Assembly: GCF_020905345.1 (NCBI RefSeq)
Contig: NZ_JAJJMO010000001.1
Coordinates: 5,208,001-5,272,000, forward strand
From: Flavobacterium pisciphilum
GTDB lineage: Bacteria > Bacteroidota > Bacteroidia > Flavobacteriales > Flavobacteriaceae
Length of the DNA stretch: 64,000 bases
Reading direction: 5' to 3'
In this document: positions 1-7,315 of the stretch, piece after piece
How the letters are laid out: each line of letters begins with the position of its first letter
Numbering within the stretch: position 1 is the first letter of the stretch
Program-made: the position numbers and the translations under genes
The notes under the pieces: generated by a model
What the model saw: the letters and a program-made list of their open reading frames with translations, nothing else
Told to the model about the DNA's origin: nothing
Database searches by the model: none

Positions 1-738
1 CACGCGCCATGGAGTAATGCTTATGAGTCTATTATATATGTTGCTTGGGCAACAATGTTCTTTGGATTGGCTTTTGATAGAAAATCTAAATTAACCGTTG
101 CATCATCGGCATTTGTAACAGCAATGATTTTAATGGCGGCATATATGAACTGGATTGACCCAGAAATAGCCAATTTACAGCCAGTTCTTAATTCATATTG
201 GTTAATGATCCACGTAGCAGTAATTGTTGCTAGTTACGGACCATTTGCATTAGGAATGATATTAGGTTTTGTGTCATTGTTATTAATTTTCTTTACCAAT
301 AAGAATAACAAAGCCAAAATGAATTTAAACATTCAAGAAATTACATACATCAACGAAATGGCATTGACCATTGGATTGATTATGCTTAGTATAGGAAACT
401 TCCTTGGAGGACAATGGGCCAATGAAAGTTGGGGACGTTACTGGGGATGGGATCCAAAAGAAACTTGGGCATTAATTAGTATTATGATTTATGCATTTGT
501 AATTCATGCTCGTTTCGTACCAGCTTTACGCGGAAAATGGATATTTAACCTGATGAGTATGTTTGCCTTTATTTCAATCTTATTTACTTATTACGGAGTA
601 AACTTTCACTTAGTAGGATTACACTCTTATGCAAGTGGAGAAGCACATTCATTAGATTGGATTTGGTATTCATTAGGAGCAATAACCTTAATTGGTGCTG
701 TGACTTACCCAAAATACCGAAAGTATTATAAAAAATAA
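1..738 (+). CDS. ccsA: Cytochrome c assembly protein CcsA-like, C-terminal part
   Basis: The frame is open from the first base, so the gene starts upstream and 245 residues are visible. This is the haem-handling half of a system II (Ccs) cytochrome c synthase, which moves haem across the inner membrane and joins it to apocytochromes. The diagnostic tryptophan-rich WWD segment is seen as WGRYWGWDPKETWA, followed by a conserved His in GVNFHLVGLHSYA. Several hydrophobic membrane helices flank these motifs. In Bacteroidota the protein is often a CcsB-CcsA fusion of about 1000 residues; whether that holds here lies outside the window. The family call is secure. Confidence 0.93.
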   Translation, partial: HAPWSNAYESIIYVAWATMFFGLAFDRKSKLTVASSAFVTAMILMAAYMNWIDPEIANLQPVLNSYWLMIHVAVIVASYGPFALGMILGFVSLLLIFFTNKNNKAKMNLNIQEITYINEMALTIGLIMLSIGNFLGGQWANESWGRYWGWDPKETWALISIMIYAFVIHARFVPALRGKWIFNLMSMFAFISILFTYYGVNFHLVGLHSYASGEAHSLDWIWYSLGAITLIGAVTYPKYRKYYKK

Positions 739-756
739 CAGATTATTAATTCACAT

Positions 757-790
757 AAAAAGGTTCAACTTTACGGTTGAACCTTTTTTT
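757..790 (+). terminator. Intrinsic terminator after the cytochrome c assembly gene
   Basis: AGGTTCAAC (761-769) pairs with GTTGAACCT (776-784) around a 6-base loop, extended by four A-T pairs and followed by a T run. It lies 19 bases after the stop codon. Confidence 0.9.
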
Positions 791-817
791 ATTTAGTCTT
801 AGCGGGAAAGGATTTTG

Positions 818-908
818 TTTCAAGTCTCAGGTTCCAAGTTTCAAGTTCCAAGTTCCAAGTTTCAAGTTTCAAGTTCCAAGTTCCAAGTTTCAAGTTCCAA
901 GTTTCAAA
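818..908. repeat. Heptamer array (TTCCAAG / TTTCAAG)
   Basis: About twelve head-to-tail copies of a 7-base unit alternating between TTCCAAG and TTTCAAG. No reading frame or terminator is associated. The same unit recurs near 25.55 kb, 25.66 kb, 37.16 kb and inside the 86-bp array at 37.4-37.8 kb. The rest of the 739-1094 gap holds a terminator and a dispersed repeat; no gene is seen there. Confidence 0.85.
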
Positions 909-972
909 TCCCACTAAACAGTTGCCAGTTTCTGATGTGAAGAATCTTTACGTGTTCTCTTTGTGAATCTTT

Positions 973-1022
973 GCGAAATAACTCCAAAATAGCTCGTTGA
1001 TTTTATCTTTCTAAGGCACGAA
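973..1022. repeat. Dispersed intergenic repeat, copy 1
   Basis: Fifty bases that align without gaps to 37261-37310 at about 80% identity (shared core AATAACTCCAA and CTTTCT). Both copies are in gene-free DNA beside the short TCAAG/TCAGT arrays, suggesting a dispersed repeat family. Confidence 0.6.
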
Positions 1023-1094
1023 TAAAGCCATTGAGTACTCTTTGTGCCTTTGTAACTTAGAACCTTAGATGCCTCTAGATGCTTTTAAAAAGAA

Positions 1095-1565
1095 TTAGCA
1101 ACAATTACTTCCAGGAGTACAAGAGTTTGATTGATTTGTTACATCAGAAAGAGGAATGTTTTGTTTTACAGGTGGAATACCACATTGATCCATGGCCAAG
1201 CAAGCAGTTTGCTTGTTGAGTAAAATAAAATCTTTACCATTAAAGTCTAAATCATATTTTCCGATTGTAGTATCTTGATATTCAACTTCGATTTCAAAAT
1301 CTTCAATGCCCAAAACTTTCTCAGAAAGTGCTATGATGTGTACTAATTTTTGAGGTTTTAATCGGTGTTCATAATCGTTGGCATTCCAAAGTTGGAAATT
1401 TACAACAGTTTCCTTGCGAACAGTTCCGCCACAATCTATAAAGTTTTTAGTAATCAAACCAACTTCGGTTACGTGAAAATACTCAGGAACAAAAGTCCCG
1501 TCAGGAAGCTGAAAATTAATAGCTTCAACAGTTTTTAATATGTTTTTAATTTCTGAAAGTTTCAT
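1095..1565 (-). CDS. DUF6428-like protein, partner of an ArsR regulator
   Basis: A 156-residue soluble protein without signal peptide or membrane segment. It resembles the DUF6428 family, often encoded beside ArsR-type regulators in Flavobacteriia; its biochemical role is not known to me. The extreme C-terminus is cysteine rich (CTPGSNCC), with two further cysteines in the ACLAMDQCG region, which would suit metal or metalloid binding. It follows the ArsR gene by 18 bases on the same strand, so the two probably form an operon. No arsenite pump or arsenate reductase lies alongside. Confidence 0.7.
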   Translation of the reverse strand: MKLSEIKNILKTVEAINFQLPDGTFVPEYFHVTEVGLITKNFIDCGGTVRKETVVNFQLWNANDYEHRLKPQKLVHIIALSEKVLGIEDFEIEVEYQDTTIGKYDLDFNGKDFILLNKQTACLAMDQCGIPPVKQNIPLSDVTNQSNSCTPGSNCC

Positions 1566-1583
1566 AGTTTTTATTTTTAATAA

Positions 1584-1916
1584 TTAACAACATTCATTGT
1601 TTCTTTTCTCCAGATGTGTGGTGACATATTGGAAAAAAACTTTAATTTTTTCAAATCCAGTTTCATCAATACAATAGCAAATAGCGTTTCCTTCAACACT
1701 GCCTTTTATCAAACCAGCATTTTTAAGCTCTTTAAGATGTTGAGAAACTGTAGGCTGAGAAAGAGGTAATTCGTTTACTATATCTCCGCAGATACAGGTG
1801 TTTACTTTTATTAAATACTCAATAATAGCTATCCTTGCAGGATGTCCTAGTGCTTTAGTGAGAATCGCAAGTTCGTTTTGGCTGTCAGTAAAGAAATCAG
1901 TTTTAGTAGCTCCCAT
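1584..1916 (-). CDS. ArsR/SmtB-family metalloregulator
   Basis: A 110-residue winged-helix repressor. The DNA-binding helices read [19 protein letters not shown], and a Cys-x-Cys pair (NTCICGDIV) sits at the position where ArsR members bind As(III) or similar ions. The protein ends in a Cys-Cys pair. The frame extends 21 codons upstream, but the start at MGATKTDFF was chosen because the extra residues are AT-rich leader and contain the palindromic operator. It heads a two-gene operon with the DUF6428 gene and is probably autoregulated. The inducing ion is inferred, not shown. Confidence 0.88.
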   Translation of the reverse strand: MGATKTDFFTDSQNELAILTKALGHPARIAIIEYLIKVNTCICGDIVNELPLSQPTVSQHLKELKNAGLIKGSVEGNAICYCIDETGFEKIKVFFQYVTTHLEKRNNECC

Positions 1917-1929
1917 AATTTTGATATTT

Positions 1930-1953
1930 CTATATTGCAATATTACGATATAG
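1930..1953 (-). promoter_or_regulatory. Putative ArsR operator
   Basis: A perfect 12-base palindrome, ATATTGCAATAT (1932-1943), lies inside a larger dyad with outer arms CTATAT (1930-1935) and ATATAG (1948-1953). It begins 13 bases upstream of the regulator's start codon, where an autoregulatory ArsR site is expected. The assignment is by position and symmetry only. Confidence 0.55.
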
Positions 1954-2173
1954 ATTTTTATGAAAAAAGGAATTTGCAAAATATTTTTGTAACAGATTAG
2001 TATTTAGTTGTATGTGCTTTAGATTTTCCAGTTGTAATAGTTCAATTATAGTACAAAAAGGAGATGAGTTACCTAAAGGATTGAAATAAATTATGAATTA
2101 CCTATTTTTGTTAATATGCTGGAAATAGAAATTAGAGATTAAACTAGGAGTAGGCATGACTAATTAGAAGATT

Positions 2174-2827
2174 ATGATAAAACAGATTGCAGAAAAACTA
2201 TTAGGGCGACCATTAGTTACTACCGACGGATACGATGTTACTACAATTAAAGAAGTTGAAAACAAACTGGGACAAGAAATACCAACAATATTAAAAGAGT
2301 TTTATATAACGATTGGTAAGTTGGATATTTTCATGTCATCATTTCAGCGATTTATTAAACCAGAAGATTTGTTTTACGAAGATGGAAAATTAGTTTTTCT
2401 AGAAGAAAATCAGGCAGTCTGTTATTGGGGAATTAATGCAGTAAACAGTGAGGAGAATCCTTTAGTTTATCAAGTTCAAAATTTAGATAATGTGATATGG
2501 AATTCAGAAGAAATTTTGCTTTCTGAATTTTTACAAATGATGTTATATGGACAATGTGCAGAAGGTGGTTACCAATTTTCAGGAGCAATATATGATATGG
2601 ATCGACATGAGTTATTTGAATTTACAGAGCAATTAACAGCAAGTAATTGGAAAAAAGTTGTAGACCATAACAACTGGATTATTTATGAGAATGATAGAAA
2701 ACTAGTTTGGTATTTTACAGATGATGAAGGAGATTTATCAGAAGATTATCCTTTGTTTGTTTCAACACAAACCAAAGAAGACTTTTTAAAAATGGAAGAA
2801 GAGTATGGATTTACTGATTTAGATTAA
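2174..2827 (+). CDS. SMI1/KNR4 (SUKH)-like protein
   Basis: A 217-residue cytosolic protein. The N-terminal part has the SUKH pattern: an early helix, then LGQEIPTILKEFYITIG, then an aromatic-rich region including CYWGIN. SUKH proteins are frequent immunity proteins against contact-dependent or polymorphic toxins in bacteria, but many are solitary and uncharacterised. No toxin gene is adjacent, so an immunity role is only possible. It stands alone on the plus strand and is followed by 15-bp tandem repeats and an inverted repeat facing the convergent DoxX gene. Confidence 0.65.
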   Translation: MIKQIAEKLLGRPLVTTDGYDVTTIKEVENKLGQEIPTILKEFYITIGKLDIFMSSFQRFIKPEDLFYEDGKLVFLEENQAVCYWGINAVNSEENPLVYQVQNLDNVIWNSEEILLSEFLQMMLYGQCAEGGYQFSGAIYDMDRHELFEFTEQLTASNWKKVVDHNNWIIYENDRKLVWYFTDDEGDLSEDYPLFVSTQTKEDFLKMEEEYGFTDLD

Positions 2828-2840
2828 AAAGATGTAAAAG

Positions 2841-2900
2841 GTAAGATGTGAAAAGGTAAGATGTGAAAAGGTAAGATGTGAAAAGGTAAGATGTGAAAAA
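2841..2900. repeat. 15-bp tandem repeat, four copies
   Basis: Four consecutive identical or near-identical copies of GTAAGATGTGAAAAG begin at 2841, 2856, 2871 and 2886, with degenerate half-copies on each side. The array starts 13 bases after the SUKH stop codon. Its GATGTGA core reappears in the inverted repeat just downstream. Confidence 0.88.
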
Positions 2901-2918
2901 GGGTGAGAAGTAAAAAGT

Positions 2919-2972
2919 GAAATGTGAGATGTGAAATTGTAATTGACTACTAATTTTCTCATCTCACATTTC
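2919..2972. terminator. Inverted repeat between convergent genes
   Basis: GAAATGTGAGATG (2919-2931) is the exact reverse complement of CATCTCACATTTC (2960-2972), with a 28-base loop. It lies between the convergent SUKH and DoxX genes and may act as a weak bidirectional terminator, although there is no strong T tract. Confidence 0.45.
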
Positions 2973-2984
2973 GCAGTAAATATT

Positions 2985-3368
2985 TTACACAGATTCTTTT
3001 GCTAATCCTTTTGGAAACATAATAGCTAGTAAAACACAAATTAATAAGAAGTTATATTCCATTCCATTTCTACCACCTCCAACGACAAACCATCCCTCTT
3101 TAAAGTGGACTAAAATAATTCCCATAATAAGCACTAAAATAGTAACAATCGCTGCAAAGTTGATGTATTTATTGATAAGTAAAAGAATAGCAGCAACAAT
3201 GTGTGAAAGCTTTATAGACCAAGCAAGAAAGACCCCAAAAGGAGCAAACCCGATTTGATTTAAATATAGATTTCCAAAATCATTGATCCCGTTATCAAAC
3301 ATTCCGAAAACACTGTGGGTAAGTAAAATAATTGCAACTGCAATTCTTAAGATAAAAGTACTGTTCAT
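2985..3368 (-). CDS. DoxX-family membrane protein
   Basis: A 127-residue protein with four predicted membrane helices: residues about 5-22, 43-63, 66-86 and 103-119. The pattern (FILRIAVAIILLTHSVFGM, a central SIKLSHIVAA segment, and a loop with HFKEGWFVVGGG) is that of the DoxX family. These are small membrane subunits whose role in bacteria is mostly unclear, with links to quinone or redox chemistry in some members. It appears monocistronic. Confidence 0.78.
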   Translation of the reverse strand: MNSTFILRIAVAIILLTHSVFGMFDNGINDFGNLYLNQIGFAPFGVFLAWSIKLSHIVAAILLLINKYINFAAIVTILVLIMGIILVHFKEGWFVVGGGRNGMEYNFLLICVLLAIMFPKGLAKESV

Positions 3369-3412
3369 AGTTTGGTTTAGTATTGGTTGGTTTAGGTTTT
3401 AAAAATAATAAA

Positions 3413-3446
3413 AAAACGCATATTAAAATAAATTAATATGCGTTTT
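3413..3446 (-). terminator. Intrinsic terminator of the sigma/anti-sigma operon
   Basis: AAAACGCATATTAA (3413-3426) pairs perfectly with TTAATATGCGTTTT (3433-3446) around a 6-base loop. On the minus strand the hairpin is followed by a T-rich tract. It lies 22 bases past the anti-sigma stop codon. Confidence 0.9.
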
Positions 3447-3468
3447 GATTTTTATAATAGATTGGTTT

Positions 3469-4257
3469 TTAAACCTTTCCTAAAGTGTACAATTGATCCA
3501 TTGTTGGACTTGGGCTTCCGCCTTCAGGTTCAAGAGTGATTCCAAAAGCTTCAGCATAGCCAGTATCTTCTACTTTAAAAAGTTTTTGACTATTAGAATC
3601 AAAGTCACTCAATAAACCGATACTTGTAGGTGTAAGCACTGGACTTAGTTTAAGAGCCCATACTTGGTATACTTTCCCTTTTGGAGGTTTTGGTAAACCA
3701 GCAGCATCAATATAAGTTACTTTGGTGTCTTTATTCCAATATGCTTTGGCAAATGATTGAGGTGCAACTGCTTGACCGCCTAGAGTAACCCCAGTGTTTT
3801 TTATATCTCTTACAATGGATAAGCTTTGTTCGGTAACTTTCTTTTCTTGGTCTAAAAGTGCGTAATCATTTTTTAATTTGTCTTTTTCGCTCCCTACAAT
3901 GGCTATTGCTTGTTTAGTTTGCGTAAGTTGCACATACTGATAAGCAAAACCTAATAAGAAGAGTACAGCAGCAGCCCAGCCTAGATATTGAGACCAATTA
4001 GTTGCAGGTTTCATATCAACGACCTTGCCGTGTTTGAGTTCTAGTTTAGCTTTTATTTTCTCAAAATTAGCTACTGAATGAAAGGGAGAAAAACTAGACG
4101 ATAGTGCTACTATTGCTTTTTCGATGGCTATAATTTCATCGTTAATTTCGTCATGTTTTTTGGCCATTGCGGCTACTTCCATACTTTCAGATTCAGTAAG
4201 CAATCCATAAACATAAAGCTCTAAAATACCGGATTCAATATATTCTTTTGTTTCCAT
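3469..4257 (-). CDS. RskA-like anti-sigma factor
   Basis: A 262-residue single-pass membrane protein. Residues 1-85 form a cytoplasmic zinc-less anti-sigma domain starting KEYIESGILELYVYGLL. A membrane helix follows at about 88-108 (YLGWAAAVLFLLGFAYQYV), then a coiled-coil-like stretch and a C-terminal RskA domain with KVYQVWALKLSP and a GITLEPEGGSPSPT ending. It should hold the sigma factor encoded upstream inactive at the inner membrane until an envelope signal releases it. Its ATG overlaps the sigma stop codon as TAATG, indicating translational coupling. Confidence 0.88.
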   Translation of the reverse strand: METKEYIESGILELYVYGLLTESESMEVAAMAKKHDEINDEIIAIEKAIVALSSSFSPFHSVANFEKIKAKLELKHGKVVDMKPATNWSQYLGWAAAVLFLLGFAYQYVQLTQTKQAIAIVGSEKDKLKNDYALLDQEKKVTEQSLSIVRDIKNTGVTLGGQAVAPQSFAKAYWNKDTKVTYIDAAGLPKPPKGKVYQVWALKLSPVLTPTSIGLLSDFDSNSQKLFKVEDTGYAEAFGITLEPEGGSPSPTMDQLYTLGKV

Positions 4258-4787
4258 TATAATTTCAAATAAATTCGTAAGTCGTTAATACAATTTCTAT
4301 TTTGCGTTTTTATAGTTCCCAAAGGTATCGCCAACTCTTCTGAAGCTTCTTGTTGGGTATATCCTTTAAAGAATAATAAATCAATTATTGCAATACATTT
4401 TGGCTTAAGTTTTTTTACAAACTCATGAATTCCAATAGTATCGATCTTGTTGACGAGTTTATTACTGTCGTCTAGTAGATGTACGAAATTATCTGAAGAA
4501 AGGTTTTTTTGGCTATTATTAAAATTTTTAGAACGAAGTTTGTCAATTGACGTATTTCGAGCAATATTAAGGATCCAGGTGTAAAATCGACCTTTACTTT
4601 CGTGGTAGGAATCGATGTTTTTCCAGATTTTGACAAATACTTCCTGAAGCACATCTTCGGCTTCCTCTCTGTTTTTTATAAGAACATTGATGACCGCAAA
4701 TAAGCTTTTAGAATACATATCGTATAGATAGGTAAAAGCCTTCTCGTCTTTCTTATAAATTAATACTAACAACTCGTCTTGACTCAT
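4257..4787 (-). CDS. ECF-type RNA polymerase sigma factor
   Basis: A 176-residue group 4 sigma factor. Region 2 contains AFTYLYDMYSKSLFAVI and the core-binding EEAEDVLQEVFVKIW. Region 4 has the helix-turn-helix GYTQQEASEELAIPLGTIKT. An upstream in-frame TTG exists, but the ATG at 4787 was chosen because a TACGTTTG -7 box sits 22-29 bases upstream, overlapping the TTG. It heads a two-gene operon with its RskA-like anti-sigma factor. The regulon cannot be read from this window. Confidence 0.92.
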   Translation of the reverse strand: MSQDELLVLIYKKDEKAFTYLYDMYSKSLFAVINVLIKNREEAEDVLQEVFVKIWKNIDSYHESKGRFYTWILNIARNTSIDKLRSKNFNNSQKNLSSDNFVHLLDDSNKLVNKIDTIGIHEFVKKLKPKCIAIIDLLFFKGYTQQEASEELAIPLGTIKTQNRNCINDLRIYLKL

Positions 4788-4808
4788 ATTCTGTAGATTT
4801 AGGGTGAA

Positions 4809-4816
4809 CAAACGTA
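4809..4816 (-). promoter_or_regulatory. -7 promoter box for the sigma operon
   Basis: TACGTTTG on the minus strand fits the Flavobacterium -7 consensus TAnnTTTG exactly. The expected transcript start is near 4803, giving a leader of about 16 bases. No TTG -33 element is evident. Confidence 0.55.
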
Positions 4817-4984
4817 TTATATTTCCGTTTGAAAATTGTGAATATTACTAAAGTTGGTATAAATATAATTCAAAAAATTAAAGAAATTATAATTTTTTTA
4901 TTACAATAATGGTTTAAAAGTCTAATAAAAAATAAAATATTAACTTTTTTCTATTTTTTAAAACCAAATGTAAACCAATCTCGT

Positions 4985-5280
4985 ATATGTAAATTATGAT
5001 AGTCTGAATGGGGGATAATTTAGGGTATCATAATTAATTAAAATAGGAGGTAGGTTTCCATTCTAATGTGATTTTAGAAAAGCAAAGACAAATATGGGGG
5101 ATAATATTTAGTCAGCTTCTAATGGAAAGGATGATGGAACGAATTTGGAAACCTCTTTCCTTATTTTATTATAAAGTATTATACATCTAACCATCCTTTT
5201 TAAGGAAAGAATTAAATGATAATAATTTAATTTGTTTGTTGAGGAAGCCTAATGTTTAAAAGCATTAGGCTTCTTTGATT
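4985..5280 (+). ncRNA. Candidate structured non-coding RNA
   Basis: A 550-base gene-free stretch (4812-5363) whose second part is rich in dyads and ends in a terminator. AATTATGATA (4992-5001) pairs with TATCATAATT (5026-5035). AGGTTTCCA (5052-5060) pairs with TGGAAACCT (5146-5154). TTTCCATT (5055-5062) can alternatively pair with AATGGAAA (5121-5128). The 12-mer ATGGGGGATAAT occurs twice, at 5008 and 5094. The longest ATG-initiated plus-strand frames seen are only a few codons. No known RNA family was recognised, and the exact ends are guesses. Confidence 0.4.
5244..5280 (+). terminator. Orphan intrinsic terminator
   Basis: GAAGCCTAATG (5244-5254) pairs perfectly with CATTAGGCTTC (5263-5273) around an 8-base loop, followed by a short T run. 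No plus-strand gene precedes it, so it must end either a non-coding transcript or an unseen small gene. Confidence 0.75.
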
Positions 5281-5363
5281 AATTAACAATTGTTCAATCA
5301 TAAAATAAAGTGAAGAATGAAATCAAGTAAATCAAATTTGATTAATTTTATAAAAAAATAATT

Positions 5364-5951
5364 ATGAAAAAAATATTGTTTTTATTCTGTGGTGTTATGA
5401 TTTTATTCAGCAGTCAGAATCAGGCACAAACTAAGAAAAATAAAAATAGCAAAAGCGAAAAGGTTATGGAAAAACAAACCATTTATCAGTTTAAAGTAGA
5501 AGATTTATCAGGTAATCCATTTGATTTTGCTTCTTTAAAAGGGAAAAAAATAATGATTGTAAATACAGCTTCAAAATGTGGTTTAACTCCACAATACAAA
5601 GATTTAGAAGCAATTTATAAAGAATATAAAGACAAGGGGTTTGTAATTGTTGGGTTTCCAGCAAATAACTTTGCATCACAAGAGCCAGGAACAAATGAAG
5701 AGATTGGTGCTTTTTGCCAACAAAATTATGGTGTAACCTTTCCTATGATGGACAAAATTTCTGTAAAAGGAGATGATATGAATGAAGTGTATAAGTTTTT
5801 GACTCAAAAATCTAAAAACGGATTGCAAGATTCAGAAGTTGAATGGAACTTCCAAAAGTATCTAATTAATGAAAAGGGAGAATTGGTAAAAGTAATTCAC
5901 CCTAAAACATTGCCAACAGATCCAGAAATAATCAATTGGATTAAGAGTTAA
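5364..5951 (+). CDS. Glutathione peroxidase-family thiol peroxidase
   Basis: A 195-residue protein with an N-terminal signal peptide (residues 1-21, ending in SSQNQAQ), so it is exported. The GPx domain shows the peroxidatic Cys in NTASKCGLTPQY, the Gln-equivalent loop GFPANNFASQEP, and the Trp-Asn pair in VEWNFQKYLI. Cysteine replaces selenocysteine, typical of bacterial members that use thioredoxin rather than glutathione. It reduces hydroperoxides, probably in the periplasm. It has its own strong terminator and no operon partner. Confidence 0.92.
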   Translation: MKKILFLFCGVMILFSSQNQAQTKKNKNSKSEKVMEKQTIYQFKVEDLSGNPFDFASLKGKKIMIVNTASKCGLTPQYKDLEAIYKEYKDKGFVIVGFPANNFASQEPGTNEEIGAFCQQNYGVTFPMMDKISVKGDDMNEVYKFLTQKSKNGLQDSEVEWNFQKYLINEKGELVKVIHPKTLPTDPEIINWIKS

Positions 5952-5970
5952 TTAATTAAAGAATTAAGTA

Positions 5971-6006
5971 AAAAGCGATTTTCAAAATCTTGAAAATCGC
6001 TTTTTT
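5971..6006 (+). terminator. Intrinsic terminator after glutathione peroxidase
   Basis: AAAAGCGATTTTCAA (5971-5985) pairs with TTGAAAATCGCTTTT (5990-6004) around a 4-base loop, followed by more T residues. Confidence 0.95.
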
Positions 6007-6118
6007 GTTTTTATTACTAAATTATGTTTTGCAGTAAAATTTGTACTCGCTTATTTATTTTTGTAATACATATTTAGATAATTTTTACATTTACGTAACA
6101 TAATTTGATTTATGACTT

Positions 6119-6176
6119 ATTAAGACGTATTACACGCTTGACAAAATGTCTTAATCTGATATTTTTTAAACATATT
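6119..6176 (+). promoter_or_regulatory. Putative control element upstream of the AraC pair, copy 1
   Basis: The 31 bases at 6146-6176 match 8414-8444 at 28 of 31 positions, sharing ATGTCTTAATCTG, TATTTTTT and ACATATT. A TTG (6138-6140) and TATTTTTT (6160-6167), 19 bases apart, resemble -33/-7 elements. ATTAAGAC (6119-6126) is also inverted at 6148-6155 as GTCTTAAT. The remainder of the 6005-6331 gap is AT-rich with nothing else seen. Confidence 0.55.
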
Positions 6177-6331
6177 AAGCCATTAAAATTGTTTCATTTT
6201 GCACTCTAAAATTTTTTTAGAAAATGAAGCTACAAAACAATACCACTACCAATAATTGAACACTTTTTTGGATTATTTTAATGCACAACAATCTCGTTTT
6301 GTATTATGTGAAATACTTGTAAACAATATTT

Positions 6332-7315
6332 ATGAAAAAAATTACACATAATTATGGAGTAGAGCTAGATTGGGTAGAACCCTTAGCGAAGCAACTTGAA
6401 GGGAGAGTTGATGGTAATTTCATCTTGGTACCCGATTATATTCATACAGGAGATAGATATTTCTTGAATTGTGACTTTGGCATTTCGGTACTTTATATAG
6501 ATGTTTTATATCATTCAGAAATTCATTTTAGACAACAAAATAAAACAGATGATTTTATAGGGATTTATTATAACCTCACTGAGGGAGAAGCTTTATTGTC
6601 ATTAGGAGGCGGACAGAATCCGATTGGCAAATGGAGTTACAATTTGGCTATTATTGATAGTACATTAAGTTCAGATTATATCGTTAAACCAGGAAGTAGG
6701 ACATTTGCCCTTAATATTTTTATTAAAAAAGAGGTTATTAAAGGGTTCTTTCAAAATAATCCTTCAATAAAAAAGCATGCTGACGAAATTTTAAACTCTA
6801 AATTAAACACAATAGTCAAATTCACAAGGATGAGTAATGAGAGTTACAATCTTCTGATGAATCTACGCTCTCAAAAATTAGAAGGCGAGTCTTTTGACCT
6901 TTTTCTTAAAGGAGCTGTACAAAATCTTTTAGCAGAATATATTGAAAAAATGGTTCTTGATGAGATTGTGGTAGACACCGTTAATGAAAAAGACTTGGAA
7001 GGTATTATAAAATCTCAAGCATATTTAATGGAAAACGTAAATCAAACTTTTCCCAGTATTGGATTTTTGGCACAAGAAGCAAATATGTCTGAATCTAAAT
7101 ATAAAAATCTATTTAAAAAGATTACAGGAATGACTCCAAATTCCTTTTTCTTAAATAATAAACTGATAGAAGCTAAACGACTTCTACAAGAAAAACAGTT
7201 AACAATTGCTCAAGTTTCGGATGAATTAAATTTTACAAATAATTCCTATTTTACTGCAAAATTTAGAGATTTCTTTGGGATGTTACCAAAAGAGTTTATT
7301 AAACAATTACAATAA
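6332..7315 (+). CDS. AraC-family transcriptional regulator (first of a tandem pair)
   Basis: A 327-residue regulator. Residues 1 to about 215 form an unassigned sensor domain without transmembrane segments. The C-terminal 100 residues form the double helix-turn-helix of AraC proteins, with FPSIGFLAQEANMSESKYKN in the first and LTIAQVSDELNFTNNSYFT in the second. The downstream gene is a paralogue of the same length and layout, and its ATG overlaps this stop codon as TAATG, so the pair is translationally coupled. A 31-bp element in its leader recurs before the adhesin cluster, suggesting that cluster as a target. Confidence 0.87.
   Translation: MKKITHNYGVELDWVEPLAKQLEGRVDGNFILVPDYIHTGDRYFLNCDFGISVLYIDVLYHSEIHFRQQNKTDDFIGIYYNLTEGEALLSLGGGQNPIGKWSYNLAIIDSTLSSDYIVKPGSRTFALNIFIKKEVIKGFFQNNPSIKKHADEILNSKLNTIVKFTRMSNESYNLLMNLRSQKLEGESFDLFLKGAVQNLLAEYIEKMVLDEIVVDTVNEKDLEGIIKSQAYLMENVNQTFPSIGFLAQEANMSESKYKNLFKKITGMTPNSFFLNNKLIEAKRLLQEKQLTIAQVSDELNFTNNSYFTAKFRDFFGMLPKEFIKQLQ

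Noticed and set aside
2174-2827. Toxin-immunity locus
   Set aside because: The SUKH-like protein stands alone; no polymorphic toxin, Rhs or secretion gene is beside it.
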